Below are positions 8,561 to 15,573 of a DNA stretch of 64,000 bases, one piece after another. A model generated the notes under the pieces. The model did not search any database and was not told the origin of the DNA. It was given only the letters and a program-made list of their open reading frames with translations. Location of the stretch: positions 42,727-106,726 of the forward strand of contig DXZE01000001.1 in the NCBI GenBank assembly GCA_019415435.1, written 5' to 3'. Every line of letters begins with the position of its first letter. Within the stretch, counting starts at the first letter, position 1. Source of the stretch: Erysipelotrichaceae bacterium (GTDB lineage Bacteria; Bacillota_I; Bacilli_A; Erysipelotrichales; Erysipelotrichaceae). Both the position numbers and the translations under genes were made by a program.

Positions 8561-9659
8561 TATTGATGGCTGCGTTCTGGTCACGGCTTATCGTGAGTCC
8601 GCAATCACATGTCATCTTGCGGATAGATAAATCCTTCATTTCAGGATGCAATGTACCGCAGCAATGACATATCTGTGATGATGGATACCATTTATCTACC
8701 TTGACAAGATACTTATTCCTATCGGATAGCTTATACGCAAGCATGTTAAGAAACATACCGTATCCGTTATCCAGAGTCGCCTTACCGTTACCGAACCCGC
8801 GATTCGCCATAGACTTCATGTTTAGAGATTCCACACATACAACATCATACTGATTGGCTATCTCAGTAGATATTTTATGCAGGTTATCCAGACGCTGATT
8901 TGATATGTGTCTATGAATTTTATTTATCTTGTGAAGCTGTTTCATATAGTTATTTGATTGTGGCTGATTCTTTTTGGAACCTTGCATACGGGACAGTTTG
9001 CGTTGTGCTTTGGCAAGCTTATCATGGCTTTCTCGATAATATTTGTGATTAGTACCAACATTACCGTTGCTATCCACATATAAGCCGTCAGATGCATAAT
9101 CCAGTCCAATGGCGTTAGCTTTATCCGCTATATAAGTATTTTCCACTTTATCAAATTCAAAAAGTACAGAAATATAATACTTGCCGTCAGAATCCTGCGA
9201 TACAGTAGCAGACTTAATAATCCAACAGCTGTCAGGGATACGATGGATGACAGCTTTTACTTTGCCAATCTTAGGAAGCCTGATGTACTTATTGTCTATA
9301 ATAGCAACTGTCCCTTTCTGATTGTTTGTTGTGTAAGACCTGCGGCTGTGCTTTGCAGACTTGAACTTGGGAAATCCGTTTTTCTTTCTGCGATATTTGT
9401 CAAATGTGTTGTGAAATGCTGCCTGCAGGTTCATCTGCACGTTCGCAAGGGCAAGACTGTCTACCTCCCTGAGATAAGGATATTCATCCTTATACCGGGC
9501 AGGCGTTACAGCAGGAAACTTGCCAGTTGCTTTATAGCCTTCAATCTTATCAGAAAGCATGAGATTATAGACCTTACGGCAGCAGCCAAAGGTCTGAGAG
9601 AACATGGCGTTTTGTTCATCTGTAGGATATACTCTGTACTTAATTGCTTTGTTTGCCAT
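8520..9659 (-). CDS. tnpB: RNA-guided endonuclease TnpB (IS605 OrfB)
   Basis: The 379-residue protein appears intact. It has the RuvC-like acidic residues D187 (IGLDYAS), E277 (VCVESLN) and D360 (SRDQNAA) and the zinc-finger cysteines C331, C334, C351 and C353 (CHCCG and CDCG) inserted in the RuvC domain. TnpB proteins are omegaRNA-guided nucleases, the ancestors of Cas12; they cut the empty donor site and help the element persist. Its start overlaps the end of tnpA by 20 bp, so it is probably translated from the same message. All catalytic residues being present suggests recent activity. Confidence 0.95.
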   Translation of the reverse strand: MANKAIKYRVYPTDEQNAMFSQTFGCCRKVYNLMLSDKIEGYKATGKFPAVTPARYKDEYPYLREVDSLALANVQMNLQAAFHNTFDKYRRKKNGFPKFKSAKHSRRSYTTNNQKGTVAIIDNKYIRLPKIGKVKAVIHRIPDSCWIIKSATVSQDSDGKYYISVLFEFDKVENTYIADKANAIGLDYASDGLYVDSNGNVGTNHKYYRESHDKLAKAQRKLSRMQGSKKNQPQSNNYMKQLHKINKIHRHISNQRLDNLHKISTEIANQYDVVCVESLNMKSMANRGFGNGKATLDNGYGMFLNMLAYKLSDRNKYLVKVDKWYPSSQICHCCGTLHPEMKDLSIRKMTCDCGLTISRDQNAAINILNEGLRLFAGAA

Positions 9660-10056
9660 CTTTCTCTCCCTGTGACTTTATATACTGCTCAATAATATCT
9701 GCTGTAGCCCCGCCTGTGGTCAGCAGGCAGAAGCTCTGTGACCAGAACATCTCTTTCCATAAGGATTTGCGTATCTCAGGAAATTCCTTCTTTATGATAC
9801 GGCTGCTCGCTGATTTGTAGGCATTGATAAACTTGCTGATTTCGGTATTCGGCTGTCCTCTGAACAGAATGTGAACATGGTCTATATCGTGATTCCATTC
9901 CTCCAGCGTAATGTTATATGCAGGGGCAATTTTTACAAACATCTCTTTCAGGCGGTTAGAGATAGTATCATCTATCACCTTGTTACGATATTTTACACAC
10001 ATGATAAGGTGATAATGCAGCATAAATACCGAATGACTATTTGTGTCTAATTGCAT
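9640..10056 (-). CDS. tnpA: Y1 HUH transposase TnpA (IS200/IS605)
   Basis: The 138-residue protein has the HUH metal-binding motif H60-V-H62 in DHVHILF and the catalytic tyrosine Y125 in IIEQYIKSQ, the two features that define IS200/IS605 single-strand transposases. It works as a dimer that recognises subterminal hairpins and joins single-stranded ends. The N-terminal HYHLIMCVKYR block is also typical. Length is normal and there is no frameshift, so the element looks autonomous. Confidence 0.96.
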   Translation of the reverse strand: MQLDTNSHSVFMLHYHLIMCVKYRNKVIDDTISNRLKEMFVKIAPAYNITLEEWNHDIDHVHILFRGQPNTEISKFINAYKSASSRIIKKEFPEIRKSLWKEMFWSQSFCLLTTGGATADIIEQYIKSQGEKDGKQSN

Positions 10057-10297
10057 AGTGTTTATGGCCTTTCTAATAATTGCGACTGATTATATTTAGA
10101 TTATAATACTGCAGGATATAAAAGTCAGCAAAACGCCGTGTTTATCGCAATTCATCTTGCCACCTATAGAGGTGGGGAATTTCTTGCTCACGGTTTGTTA
10201 AAACTTATCTGAAAATACTGATGATATATTCCTTGTCAGCCATATACAAAAAGATTCTACTGCGATAGAATCAGAAAACGAAACAGGAGATTTAGTT
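10057..10297. other. IS605 left end and leader of the yitT-like gene
   Basis: This 241-bp gap holds the IS left end: on the minus strand an A/T-rich promoter region for tnpA, then the subterminal hairpin at 10160-10175 and the conserved AAGAAATTCCCC stretch. From about 10200 onward the sequence is native leader of the next gene: TTGTCA (10233-10238), a 7-bp inverted repeat (10253-10272) and the ribosome site ACAGGAGA. I see no other gene. Confidence 0.6.
10253..10272. repeat. Inverted repeat upstream of the YitT-family gene
   Basis: GATTCTA-ctgcga-TAGAATC is a perfect 7-bp inverted repeat with a 6-nt loop, 26 bp before the start codon and just upstream of the ribosome site. It could be an operator or an RNA hairpin. 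No T-run follows, so it is not a terminator. Confidence 0.45.
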
Positions 10298-11149
10298 ATG
10301 AAACAGGTTGTTTCCTATATAGAGGAATTTATGATATTAAGCTTTGCGACATGTATTGTTGCGGCAGCTGTATTTTTCTTTCTTGTGCCAAGTCATGCAT
10401 CCGTATCATCGATATCAGGATTAGCAATTGTCTTAACCAATGTATTTCCATTAACAGTATCCCAGTTAACAATGATTATGGATGTCATACTGCTTATCGC
10501 AGCGTTTCTTTTCTGTGGTCATGACTTTGGCTATAAAACTGTATATACATCTATCCTGTTACCTTTATTAATAGGCCTATTTGAACATCTGTTTCCAAAC
10601 TTTACTTCTTTAACTGGCAGTGATGTATTGGATGTAGTCTGTTACATATTTACTGTTTCTATCGGTTTATCCATTCTCTTTAACCGTAATGCATCATCCG
10701 GCGGTCTGGATATAGTCGCAAGAATCATCAACAAATACATGCACATAGAATTAGGTACTGCTATGTCTTTGGCAGGTATGTGCGTAGCCCTGTCTTCTGC
10801 CTTCTTCTATGATTCAAGAACCGTTATATTGTCTTTACTTGGAACATATCTGAATGGTATTGTCCTGGATCACTTCATCTTTGGTGAAACAATCAAGAAA
10901 AGAGTATGTATTATATCAGAGAAACCGGAACCATTACGGAATTATATTGTTCATACATTGCACAGTGGTGCCACGATCTATGAAGCCAAAGGTGCATGGG
11001 ATGGTAAAAGAAAAGAAGAAATTATAACCATTGTAGACAGGAGTGAATACAGGAACCTTGCGGAATGGATCATTCAGAATGATCCGGATGCATTTGTGAC
11101 AATCTATAATGTGGCAGATATGCGCTATAAGAAAAAGAAGAGTCTTTAA
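10298..11149 (+). CDS. YitT/DUF2179-family membrane protein
   Basis: The 283-residue protein has about five hydrophobic segments in the first 200 residues, including IEEFMILSFATCIVAAAVFF near the start and a conserved NRNASSGGLDIVARI loop. A soluble C-terminal DUF2179 domain of about 80 residues follows (KRVCIISEKPE... YNVADMRYKKKK). This is the layout of the Bacillota YitT/YebE/YpjC family, whose transport or signalling role is not established. The start ATG has an ACAGGAGAT ribosome site. It converges on the diguanylate cyclase gene with only 3 bp between their stops. Confidence 0.88.
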   Translation: MKQVVSYIEEFMILSFATCIVAAAVFFFLVPSHASVSSISGLAIVLTNVFPLTVSQLTMIMDVILLIAAFLFCGHDFGYKTVYTSILLPLLIGLFEHLFPNFTSLTGSDVLDVVCYIFTVSIGLSILFNRNASSGGLDIVARIINKYMHIELGTAMSLAGMCVALSSAFFYDSRTVILSLLGTYLNGIVLDHFIFGETIKKRVCIISEKPEPLRNYIVHTLHSGATIYEAKGAWDGKRKEEIITIVDRSEYRNLAEWIIQNDPDAFVTIYNVADMRYKKKKSL

Positions 11150-11164
11150 CGTTTATGACTCTTC
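11131..11164 (-). terminator. Terminator of the diguanylate cyclase gene, overlapping both convergent stops
   Basis: On the minus strand GAAGAGTC (11164-11157) pairs with GACTCTTC (11144-11137), followed by TTTTTC. The hairpin spans the end of the yitT-like gene, so the last codons of that gene double as the T-tract of its neighbour's terminator. Confidence 0.65.
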
Positions 11165-12109
11165 CTGTTCCATCATTTTTACTTCTGATTCTAATATTTC
11201 CCTGTCGTATACTACGACATAGAAAACATCCCCTTTTCTTGTACCTTTAACAAGTCTTCCAAGATCATGAATATGACGAATATTTCCGTTTTTCGTTATG
11301 ATCCTGTAATCTACTTCATCCAGACCATTTTTGTTAGATGCGATCTGTTTACGGATCGTTTTTTCAACATATTCCCGGTCATCGGGATGAATGATATTCC
11401 GAAAGGTACCACCGCTGTAATCCAGGAATTCCCGATAATTTTCGCATTCACATAGCTGTAACAGACTGTCACTGATAACAAGGATTTTCTGTGATTCATC
11501 TGCCTGATATACAAAGAAACATACTGGCAGGTTCTCCGCAACACTCCGGATGGAAAACTGGGTTCTGATATTCTCTGGTTCATCAGTCTGGTATGTAACA
11601 GCCTGATGCCTGCCATTGATCTTGGCCTGGTACAAGGCAAGATCTGCCTTACGATATAACTCCTTCAATATAGACGCATGATCCGGATACACGGCACAAC
11701 CGCATGATATCTCGAAATTTATTGTCTGATCATGAAACTGAAAGCTGAAAGACTGATGAACAAAGTCATCCATCTCTTTCTTCAGATCTTCAATATTCTG
11801 ACCATACAGGAATATCTGAAACTCATCACCGCCATTACGGATCAGTACACTGTGATGCGGAAATGTACTTTGTAATGACGAAGTAAGACATTGTAATGCC
11901 TGATCACCTGCTTCATGTCCATAGGCATCGTTGATTTCCTTGAAATCATCAATATCTACTGCTGAAACAAGAGCCCGAAAAGATTCCTGATGTATTTTGA
12001 TTCCCTTTTCAAGCAGATAAGAAGCTCTCTGATCTCCACCTCTGCGGTTATAGATACCTGTTAAGGCATCAAGATCAGATTCTTTCTTCACGCTTGCGGA
12101 TCCAGGCAA
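11153..12109 (-). CDS. GGDEF diguanylate cyclase with C-terminal PAS domain (frameshifted from its membrane anchor)
   Basis: GGDEF enzymes make cyclic di-GMP from two GTP. The catalytic motif RNGGDEF is complete (GGDEF at 93-97) within a domain of about 10-165; no RxxD inhibitory site is seen before it. A PAS domain follows (about 185-310; IIHPDDREYVEKTIRKQ and YRIITKNGNIRHIH are typical), an unusual order since PAS normally precedes GGDEF. The open frame begins with a TTG at 12109 that has no ribosome site. The conserved entry SDLDALTGIYNRRGG lies immediately after the point where the membrane ORF 12075-12413 ends in another frame. I read it as the C-terminal two thirds of one gene broken by a 1-bp frameshift. 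Confidence 0.85.
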   Translation of the reverse strand: MPGSASVKKESDLDALTGIYNRRGGDQRASYLLEKGIKIHQESFRALVSAVDIDDFKEINDAYGHEAGDQALQCLTSSLQSTFPHHSVLIRNGGDEFQIFLYGQNIEDLKKEMDDFVHQSFSFQFHDQTINFEISCGCAVYPDHASILKELYRKADLALYQAKINGRHQAVTYQTDEPENIRTQFSIRSVAENLPVCFFVYQADESQKILVISDSLLQLCECENYREFLDYSGGTFRNIIHPDDREYVEKTIRKQIASNKNGLDEVDYRIITKNGNIRHIHDLGRLVKGTRKGDVFYVVVYDREILESEVKMMEQEES

Positions 12110-12413
12110 CTAACAGATATATCGCACACAGTGAAACTACAATGACATTACATTTATACCCATCTTCATGTGTAAATCTGATAAAGCTGTGATCAACGGA
12201 GAAAAAGTAAAGTGAATAGAAAATAATACAGATGCCGCTGACTGCACCGGCTACTGGTTTGCATAGTGCAGAAAAGAATATCATGACAGCTACCAGAACA
12301 ATGACAGGATTCGGCACATCAAGCTCATATACAATGACAGATGCTAATGCTGTAATCACAGTTGCGAGAATTGCCGAAGCCAGAGAATTGTTGAGGAAGG
12401 AAGCTTTTTTCAT
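12075..12413 (-). CDS. Membrane-anchor half of the split diguanylate cyclase
   Basis: The 112-residue ORF has about four hydrophobic helices (from SAILATVITALASVIVYEL to VVSLCAIYLLVAWI) and then the charged linker WIRKREERI before a TGA at 12075. Dropping one base in the GAAGAAAGAATC stretch (about 12078-12088) would join KREE directly to SDLDALTGIYN of the next frame. That junction is exactly how membrane-anchored GGDEF proteins look. By itself it would be an orphan small membrane protein. Either the gene is genuinely inactivated or phase-shifted in this strain, or the base is a sequencing error. Confidence 0.75.
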   Translation of the reverse strand: MKKASFLNNSLASAILATVITALASVIVYELDVPNPVIVLVAVMIFFSALCKPVAGAVSGICIIFYSLYFFSVDHSFIRFTHEDGYKCNVIVVSLCAIYLLVAWIRKREERI

Positions 12414-12546
12414 GTATTTACCTGCTCTTTTGCTGAGCTTATCCTATCACCGATTTACATGTATGTATGAATGAATCCATGATTCTGTTTGTACTTCTTA
12501 ACATTTATTTAATACAAATGAAGATTGTTTCAAAAGTCATCCATTA

Positions 12547-15129
12547 TTACAGCCATTCACCATGTTTTCTGATGTAAAACTTCTTGACTATCTGAATGGT
12601 AATCATATAGAGAATGAGAATTAATACGACAAAGATATAATACTTGCCCGGAAGAATGACAAAGTGGAAGCTTGTTACTGGCGAAAAAATATAAGGAACA
12701 GCTAACGCAGCGATCACCCCAAATGCACAGGCACAGGATAAACGGATATCACTTTGTGATTGTATGAATGGGATCTTGGCTGTACGGATGAACTGAACAA
12801 TTAATATCTGGGAAAGCATGCCTTCTACAAACCAGCCTGTCTGGAAATATGGAGCCAATGTCTGGGTATTGAACTTCATGACAAACCATAATGTCAAGAA
12901 AGTCAGGATATCAAATACAGACGAAACAATACCCATGACATTCATGAAGGATGATAAGCCATGCGTATCCCATGTACGCGGCTTTTCCATGAATTCAGGA
13001 TCTACATTATCCCATGGGATTGCTATCTGGGTGCCGTCATAGATCAGATTCTGAATCAGCATCTGGATCGGTAACATCGGTAAAAATGGCAGAAAGATAG
13101 AAGCTACCAATACAGAGAATACATTGCCAAAGTTCCCAGACAATGCCATCTTCATATACTTGATGATATTTCCATAGATTCTTCTACCTTCATAGACACC
13201 ATCAAGAATGACGGATAAAGACTGTCTCAGTAACATGATATCTGCACTGGCCTTGGCTACATCTGTGGCAGTATTAACTGATATACCAACATCTGCTGTT
13301 CTTAAGGATGGTGCATCATTGACTCCATCTCCCATATATCCAACTGTATGGCCATTCTTCTGTAATGCAGAGACCACTCTCATCTTTTCCATTGGAGCAA
13401 GTCTTGCGTACATGTTTACTTTTTCAACGGTTTGCACTAACTGTTTGTCATCCATCTTTTCTATATCAGTACCAGTTAAAACCGTATCACTTTTTATGCC
13501 TACTTCATTGCATATATGCTTAACTACAGCCGGGGCATCGCCACTCAATACCTTTACGGATACACCTGCTTTATGAAGGCCTTTTACAGCCTCAGCAACA
13601 TCAGGTTTTGGCGGATCCAGGAATGCGACAAGACCAATCAGGGTCATGCCGGTTTCATCATCCTTACTGAATTCTCCCGGTTTGAGATTTGTCTTTTTGG
13701 CGGCTACACCAATGACATGTAAGCCATCCTGATTTAATGCATCTGCCTGCTTTAAGACAGCTTCTGTATTCACATCACTGATCTTACGATGACGCTTGTT
13801 ATCCAATACTTCTGAACAGCAGTCGATAATGCTTTCTAAGGCACCTTTAGTTATCAGCCATTGCTGTCCCTTTGTGCCAGTGATGATGATGGACATCCTT
13901 CTTCTTTCAAAGTCATAAGGGATTTCATCAATCTTCTGATAATGGTCAAGTTCTTGTGAAACATGATGCTTGTCACCATAGGAAAGTATTGCTTTATCTA
14001 TGGCATTTTTGACACCTGTAGAATAAGCAGCATTCAGATAAGCATAATTCAAAGTAATCTTGGACTTTTCTCCATTTACATCAAGATATCTTTGTAAAAC
14101 GATTTGATCCATTGTTAATGTACCGGTTTTATCCGTACATAAAACATCCATAGAACCAAGATTCTGAATACTGGATGTTTTCTTGACTATGGTTTCCTTT
14201 TTGGCAAGAAATTGTGCTCCTACAGCTAATGTACTGTTAACAATCATCGGTAACATACCCGGCGTAATACCTACCGCTACAGAAACAGAAAACATGAAAG
14301 CTTCCATCCAGTTTCCCTTTACAAAGCCATTGATTAACAGCACAAATATGACTACTACAATCATGTAGCGCATCAATAGTTTTGTAATCTTATGAATTCC
14401 TTTATCAAAACTGCTTTCGGTTTCCTGATTATCGGAAATGGTAGAAATATGACCAAGATAAGAATTCTTTCCAGTTCTGACGACAATACCCTTCGCACTG
14501 CCAGATATGACGGTACAGCCGCCAAATACAAGATTGTTTAAATCGATACTGGAGACATTTCTTGTATCCGCACCAGCCGTCTTTTCTACCGGTCTTGATT
14601 CACCAGTGAATTGAGATTCAGATATAAAGAAGTCCTTTGTCTCGGTTAAGATGACATCACCATTTACAATGTCACCACCACCTAATACCTGAATATCACC
14701 CGGCACAACTTCTTCTACCGGGATTTCCTTTATCTGATTATCAGACATCTCTGCGGCAGTTTCATGAATCATGCCATGTAATCTGCGGGATGCTTTATAA
14801 GAACGATAATTCTGAATAAACTGCAAGATACCTGAAAGAGATGCCAGGATGATAATGATAGTACCACCGGCAATATCATCCATGACAAAAGAGATAATGC
14901 CTAAAACAATTAATACAATGATGAATTCATCTTTAAAGGCATCCAGTAAAAACCAGATCCAGCTTTTGGGCTTATCTGAAGATAAAACATTTCTGCCATA
15001 CTGGTCTAATCTTTTTTCTCTTTCCTCATCGGAAATGCCGTTATCACTGACTTTATATTTCTGATACAGTTCTTCTTTTGTTAAAGAAGCATCTTGTCTG
15101 TATAGTTCTTCATCTTTATCTTCACTCAT
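12547..15129 (-). CDS. mgtA: Magnesium-translocating P-type ATPase (MgtA/MgtB type)
   Basis: The protein is about 860 residues from the start I chose. It has the P-type ATPase phosphorylation motif DKTGTLT, an actuator motif FTGES, the hinge GDGVND, and about ten membrane segments, with the MgtA-specific C-terminal region (NPxNL-like QMLIQNLIYD and PWDNVDPE). MgtA-type pumps bring Mg2+ into the cytoplasm. The open frame extends to 15213, but those extra residues are not family-like. ATG 15129 has CTGGAG upstream and a TATAAT at 15157-15152, inside the longer frame, which argues for the shorter start. There is no long leader, so an Mg-sensing riboswitch such as the M-box is not present. Confidence 0.9.
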   Translation of the reverse strand: MSEDKDEELYRQDASLTKEELYQKYKVSDNGISDEEREKRLDQYGRNVLSSDKPKSWIWFLLDAFKDEFIIVLIVLGIISFVMDDIAGGTIIIILASLSGILQFIQNYRSYKASRRLHGMIHETAAEMSDNQIKEIPVEEVVPGDIQVLGGGDIVNGDVILTETKDFFISESQFTGESRPVEKTAGADTRNVSSIDLNNLVFGGCTVISGSAKGIVVRTGKNSYLGHISTISDNQETESSFDKGIHKITKLLMRYMIVVVIFVLLINGFVKGNWMEAFMFSVSVAVGITPGMLPMIVNSTLAVGAQFLAKKETIVKKTSSIQNLGSMDVLCTDKTGTLTMDQIVLQRYLDVNGEKSKITLNYAYLNAAYSTGVKNAIDKAILSYGDKHHVSQELDHYQKIDEIPYDFERRRMSIIITGTKGQQWLITKGALESIIDCCSEVLDNKRHRKISDVNTEAVLKQADALNQDGLHVIGVAAKKTNLKPGEFSKDDETGMTLIGLVAFLDPPKPDVAEAVKGLHKAGVSVKVLSGDAPAVVKHICNEVGIKSDTVLTGTDIEKMDDKQLVQTVEKVNMYARLAPMEKMRVVSALQKNGHTVGYMGDGVNDAPSLRTADVGISVNTATDVAKASADIMLLRQSLSVILDGVYEGRRIYGNIIKYMKMALSGNFGNVFSVLVASIFLPFLPMLPIQMLIQNLIYDGTQIAIPWDNVDPEFMEKPRTWDTHGLSSFMNVMGIVSSVFDILTFLTLWFVMKFNTQTLAPYFQTGWFVEGMLSQILIVQFIRTAKIPFIQSQSDIRLSCACAFGVIAALAVPYIFSPVTSFHFVILPGKYYIFVVLILILYMITIQIVKKFYIRKHGEWL

Positions 15130-15151
15130 AAGCAAAACACTCCAGTTACCT

Positions 15152-15157
15152 ATTATA
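15152..15157 (-). promoter_or_regulatory. -10 element of the mgtA promoter
   Basis: A perfect TATAAT on the minus strand lies 22 bp upstream of the mgtA ATG; no good -35 is visible at 16-18 bp, which suggests an activator or a weak promoter. The predicted 5' leader is under 20 nt. Confidence 0.45.
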
Positions 15158-15189
15158 GTTTCTTTACTGAAATAAGTATCATAGTGTAT

Positions 15190-15216
15190 CAAAAAAAGCC
15201 AGTGGATAACCACTGA
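15190..15216 (-). terminator. Rho-independent terminator after the interrupted tiny gene
   Basis: On the minus strand CAGTGG-TTAT-CCACTG is followed by GCTTTTTTTG. It separates the tiny gene's transcript from mgtA. Confidence 0.8.
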
Positions 15217-15229
15217 CCTCTATTGGATA

Positions 15230-15361
15230 TCACAGAAGTTTTTTGATGACAGATCCATCCGGTCCCATTATTTCGGCGGTTGCATCCTCCAGATGGAACA
15301 TGCCTAATTTCTAACCTGTTTCTTCATTGTAGACTTTCTTTAAGAAAGGATTCTTTTTCAT
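15230..15361 (-). pseudogene. Tiny gene with an in-frame TAG (43 codons), function unknown
   Basis: Too short for ordinary ORF calling. An ATG at 15361 opens 16 codons (MKKNPFLKKVYNEETG), then TAG at 15313-15311, then 26 more in-frame codons (KLGMFHLEDATAEIMGPDGS and VIKKLL) to a TGA at 15232-15230. The post-stop part has no further stop and reads like real protein. One base change (AAG to TAG) would explain the break and restore ETGKKLG. The unit has its own promoter (15390-15417), an AAGGGA ribosome site and its own terminator (15190-15216). Products could be a 16-residue peptide, a 23-residue peptide from the internal Met20, or a readthrough product. I do not recognise the family. Confidence 0.5.
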
Positions 15362-15389
15362 TTATAGGTGTTCCCTTTCTGAGGTAAAC

Positions 15390-15417
15390 ATTATATGCAT
15401 AAATGACTATAAGTCAC
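15390..15417 (-). promoter_or_regulatory. Promoter of the tiny interrupted gene
   Basis: On the minus strand GTGACT (15417-15412) and TATAAT (15395-15390) are separated by 16 bp, about 20 nt upstream of the AAGGGA ribosome site. Confidence 0.55.
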
Positions 15418-15418
15418 T

Positions 15419-15445
15419 TAAAAAGTCCGATTTTTCAACCGGACA
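15419..15445 (-). terminator. Terminator of the tRNA-Val transcript
   Basis: On the minus strand GTCCGGTT-GAAA-AATCGGAC forms an 8-bp stem (one G-U pair) with a GAAA tetraloop, followed by TTTTT, about 9 nt after the tRNA 3' end. Confidence 0.85.
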
Positions 15446-15453
15446 TACATTCG

Positions 15454-15525
15454 TGGAGGTTAGGGGGTTTGAACCCATGACCCTTCGCACGTGAAGCGAA
15501 TGCTCTCCCGCTGAGCTAAACCTCC
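15454..15525 (-). tRNA. tRNA-Val (anticodon CAC)
   Basis: The minus strand gives a complete cloverleaf: acceptor GGAGGTT paired with AACCTCC, D arm GCTC...GAGC, anticodon arm TTCGC-TTCACGT-GCGAA with anticodon CAC (reads GTG), a short variable loop and a T arm with TTCAAAC. The discriminator is A, as expected for valine. The 3' CCA is not encoded (the DNA reads ACGA), so it needs CCA-adding enzyme. The T stem has one T-C mismatch. It is a single-gene unit with its own promoter and terminator. Confidence 0.93.
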
Positions 15526-15544
15526 ATATATAACTGCAGGTGTA

Positions 15545-15573
15545 ATTATACTGCAGTTTTATTTATTGGGCAA
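15545..15573 (-). promoter_or_regulatory. Promoter of tRNA-Val, overlapping the end of the LRR gene
   Basis: On the minus strand TTGCCC (15573-15568), a 17-bp spacer and TATAAT (15550-15545) lie 20 bp before the mature tRNA 5' end. The -35 box is inside the last codons of the leucine-rich-repeat gene. Confidence 0.75.

Larger units (their letters stand above)
8374..10190 (-). mobile_element. Complete IS200/IS605-family insertion sequence (tnpA + tnpB)
   Basis: The element is about 1.8 kb and carries overlapping tnpA and tnpB reading leftward. The right end has a hairpin CTCCGACTTATAGAAGTCGG (8385 onward, closing G at 8406) next to GTTCAC on the minus strand. The left end has a hairpin CCACCT-ATAG-AGGTGG at 10160-10175. 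Subterminal hairpins instead of terminal inverted repeats, no visible target duplication, and insertion flush against the proC stop are typical of single-strand 'peel and paste' IS605 transposition. The right boundary is within about 8374-8378. The left boundary is uncertain by about 15 bp because I cannot identify the target tetra- or pentanucleotide with confidence. Confidence 0.85.

Noticed and set aside
9243..9695. 150-codon ORF antisense to tnpB
   Set aside because: It lies fully within tnpB/tnpA on the other strand, has no ribosome site and shows no domain; tnpB motifs explain the sequence.
15130..15213. N-terminal extension of the MgtA ATPase by 28 codons
   Set aside because: It would start upstream of the -10 element at 15157-15152 and does not look like the family; ATG 15129 has a Shine-Dalgarno.
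15130..15230. Mg-sensing M-box riboswitch before mgtA
   Set aside because: The leader is under 20 nt and a terminator for another unit occupies the space.
15311..15313. TAG as a recoded (for example pyrrolysine) codon
   Set aside because: No pyl genes or methylamine enzymes are visible, and one substitution from AAG is the simpler explanation.
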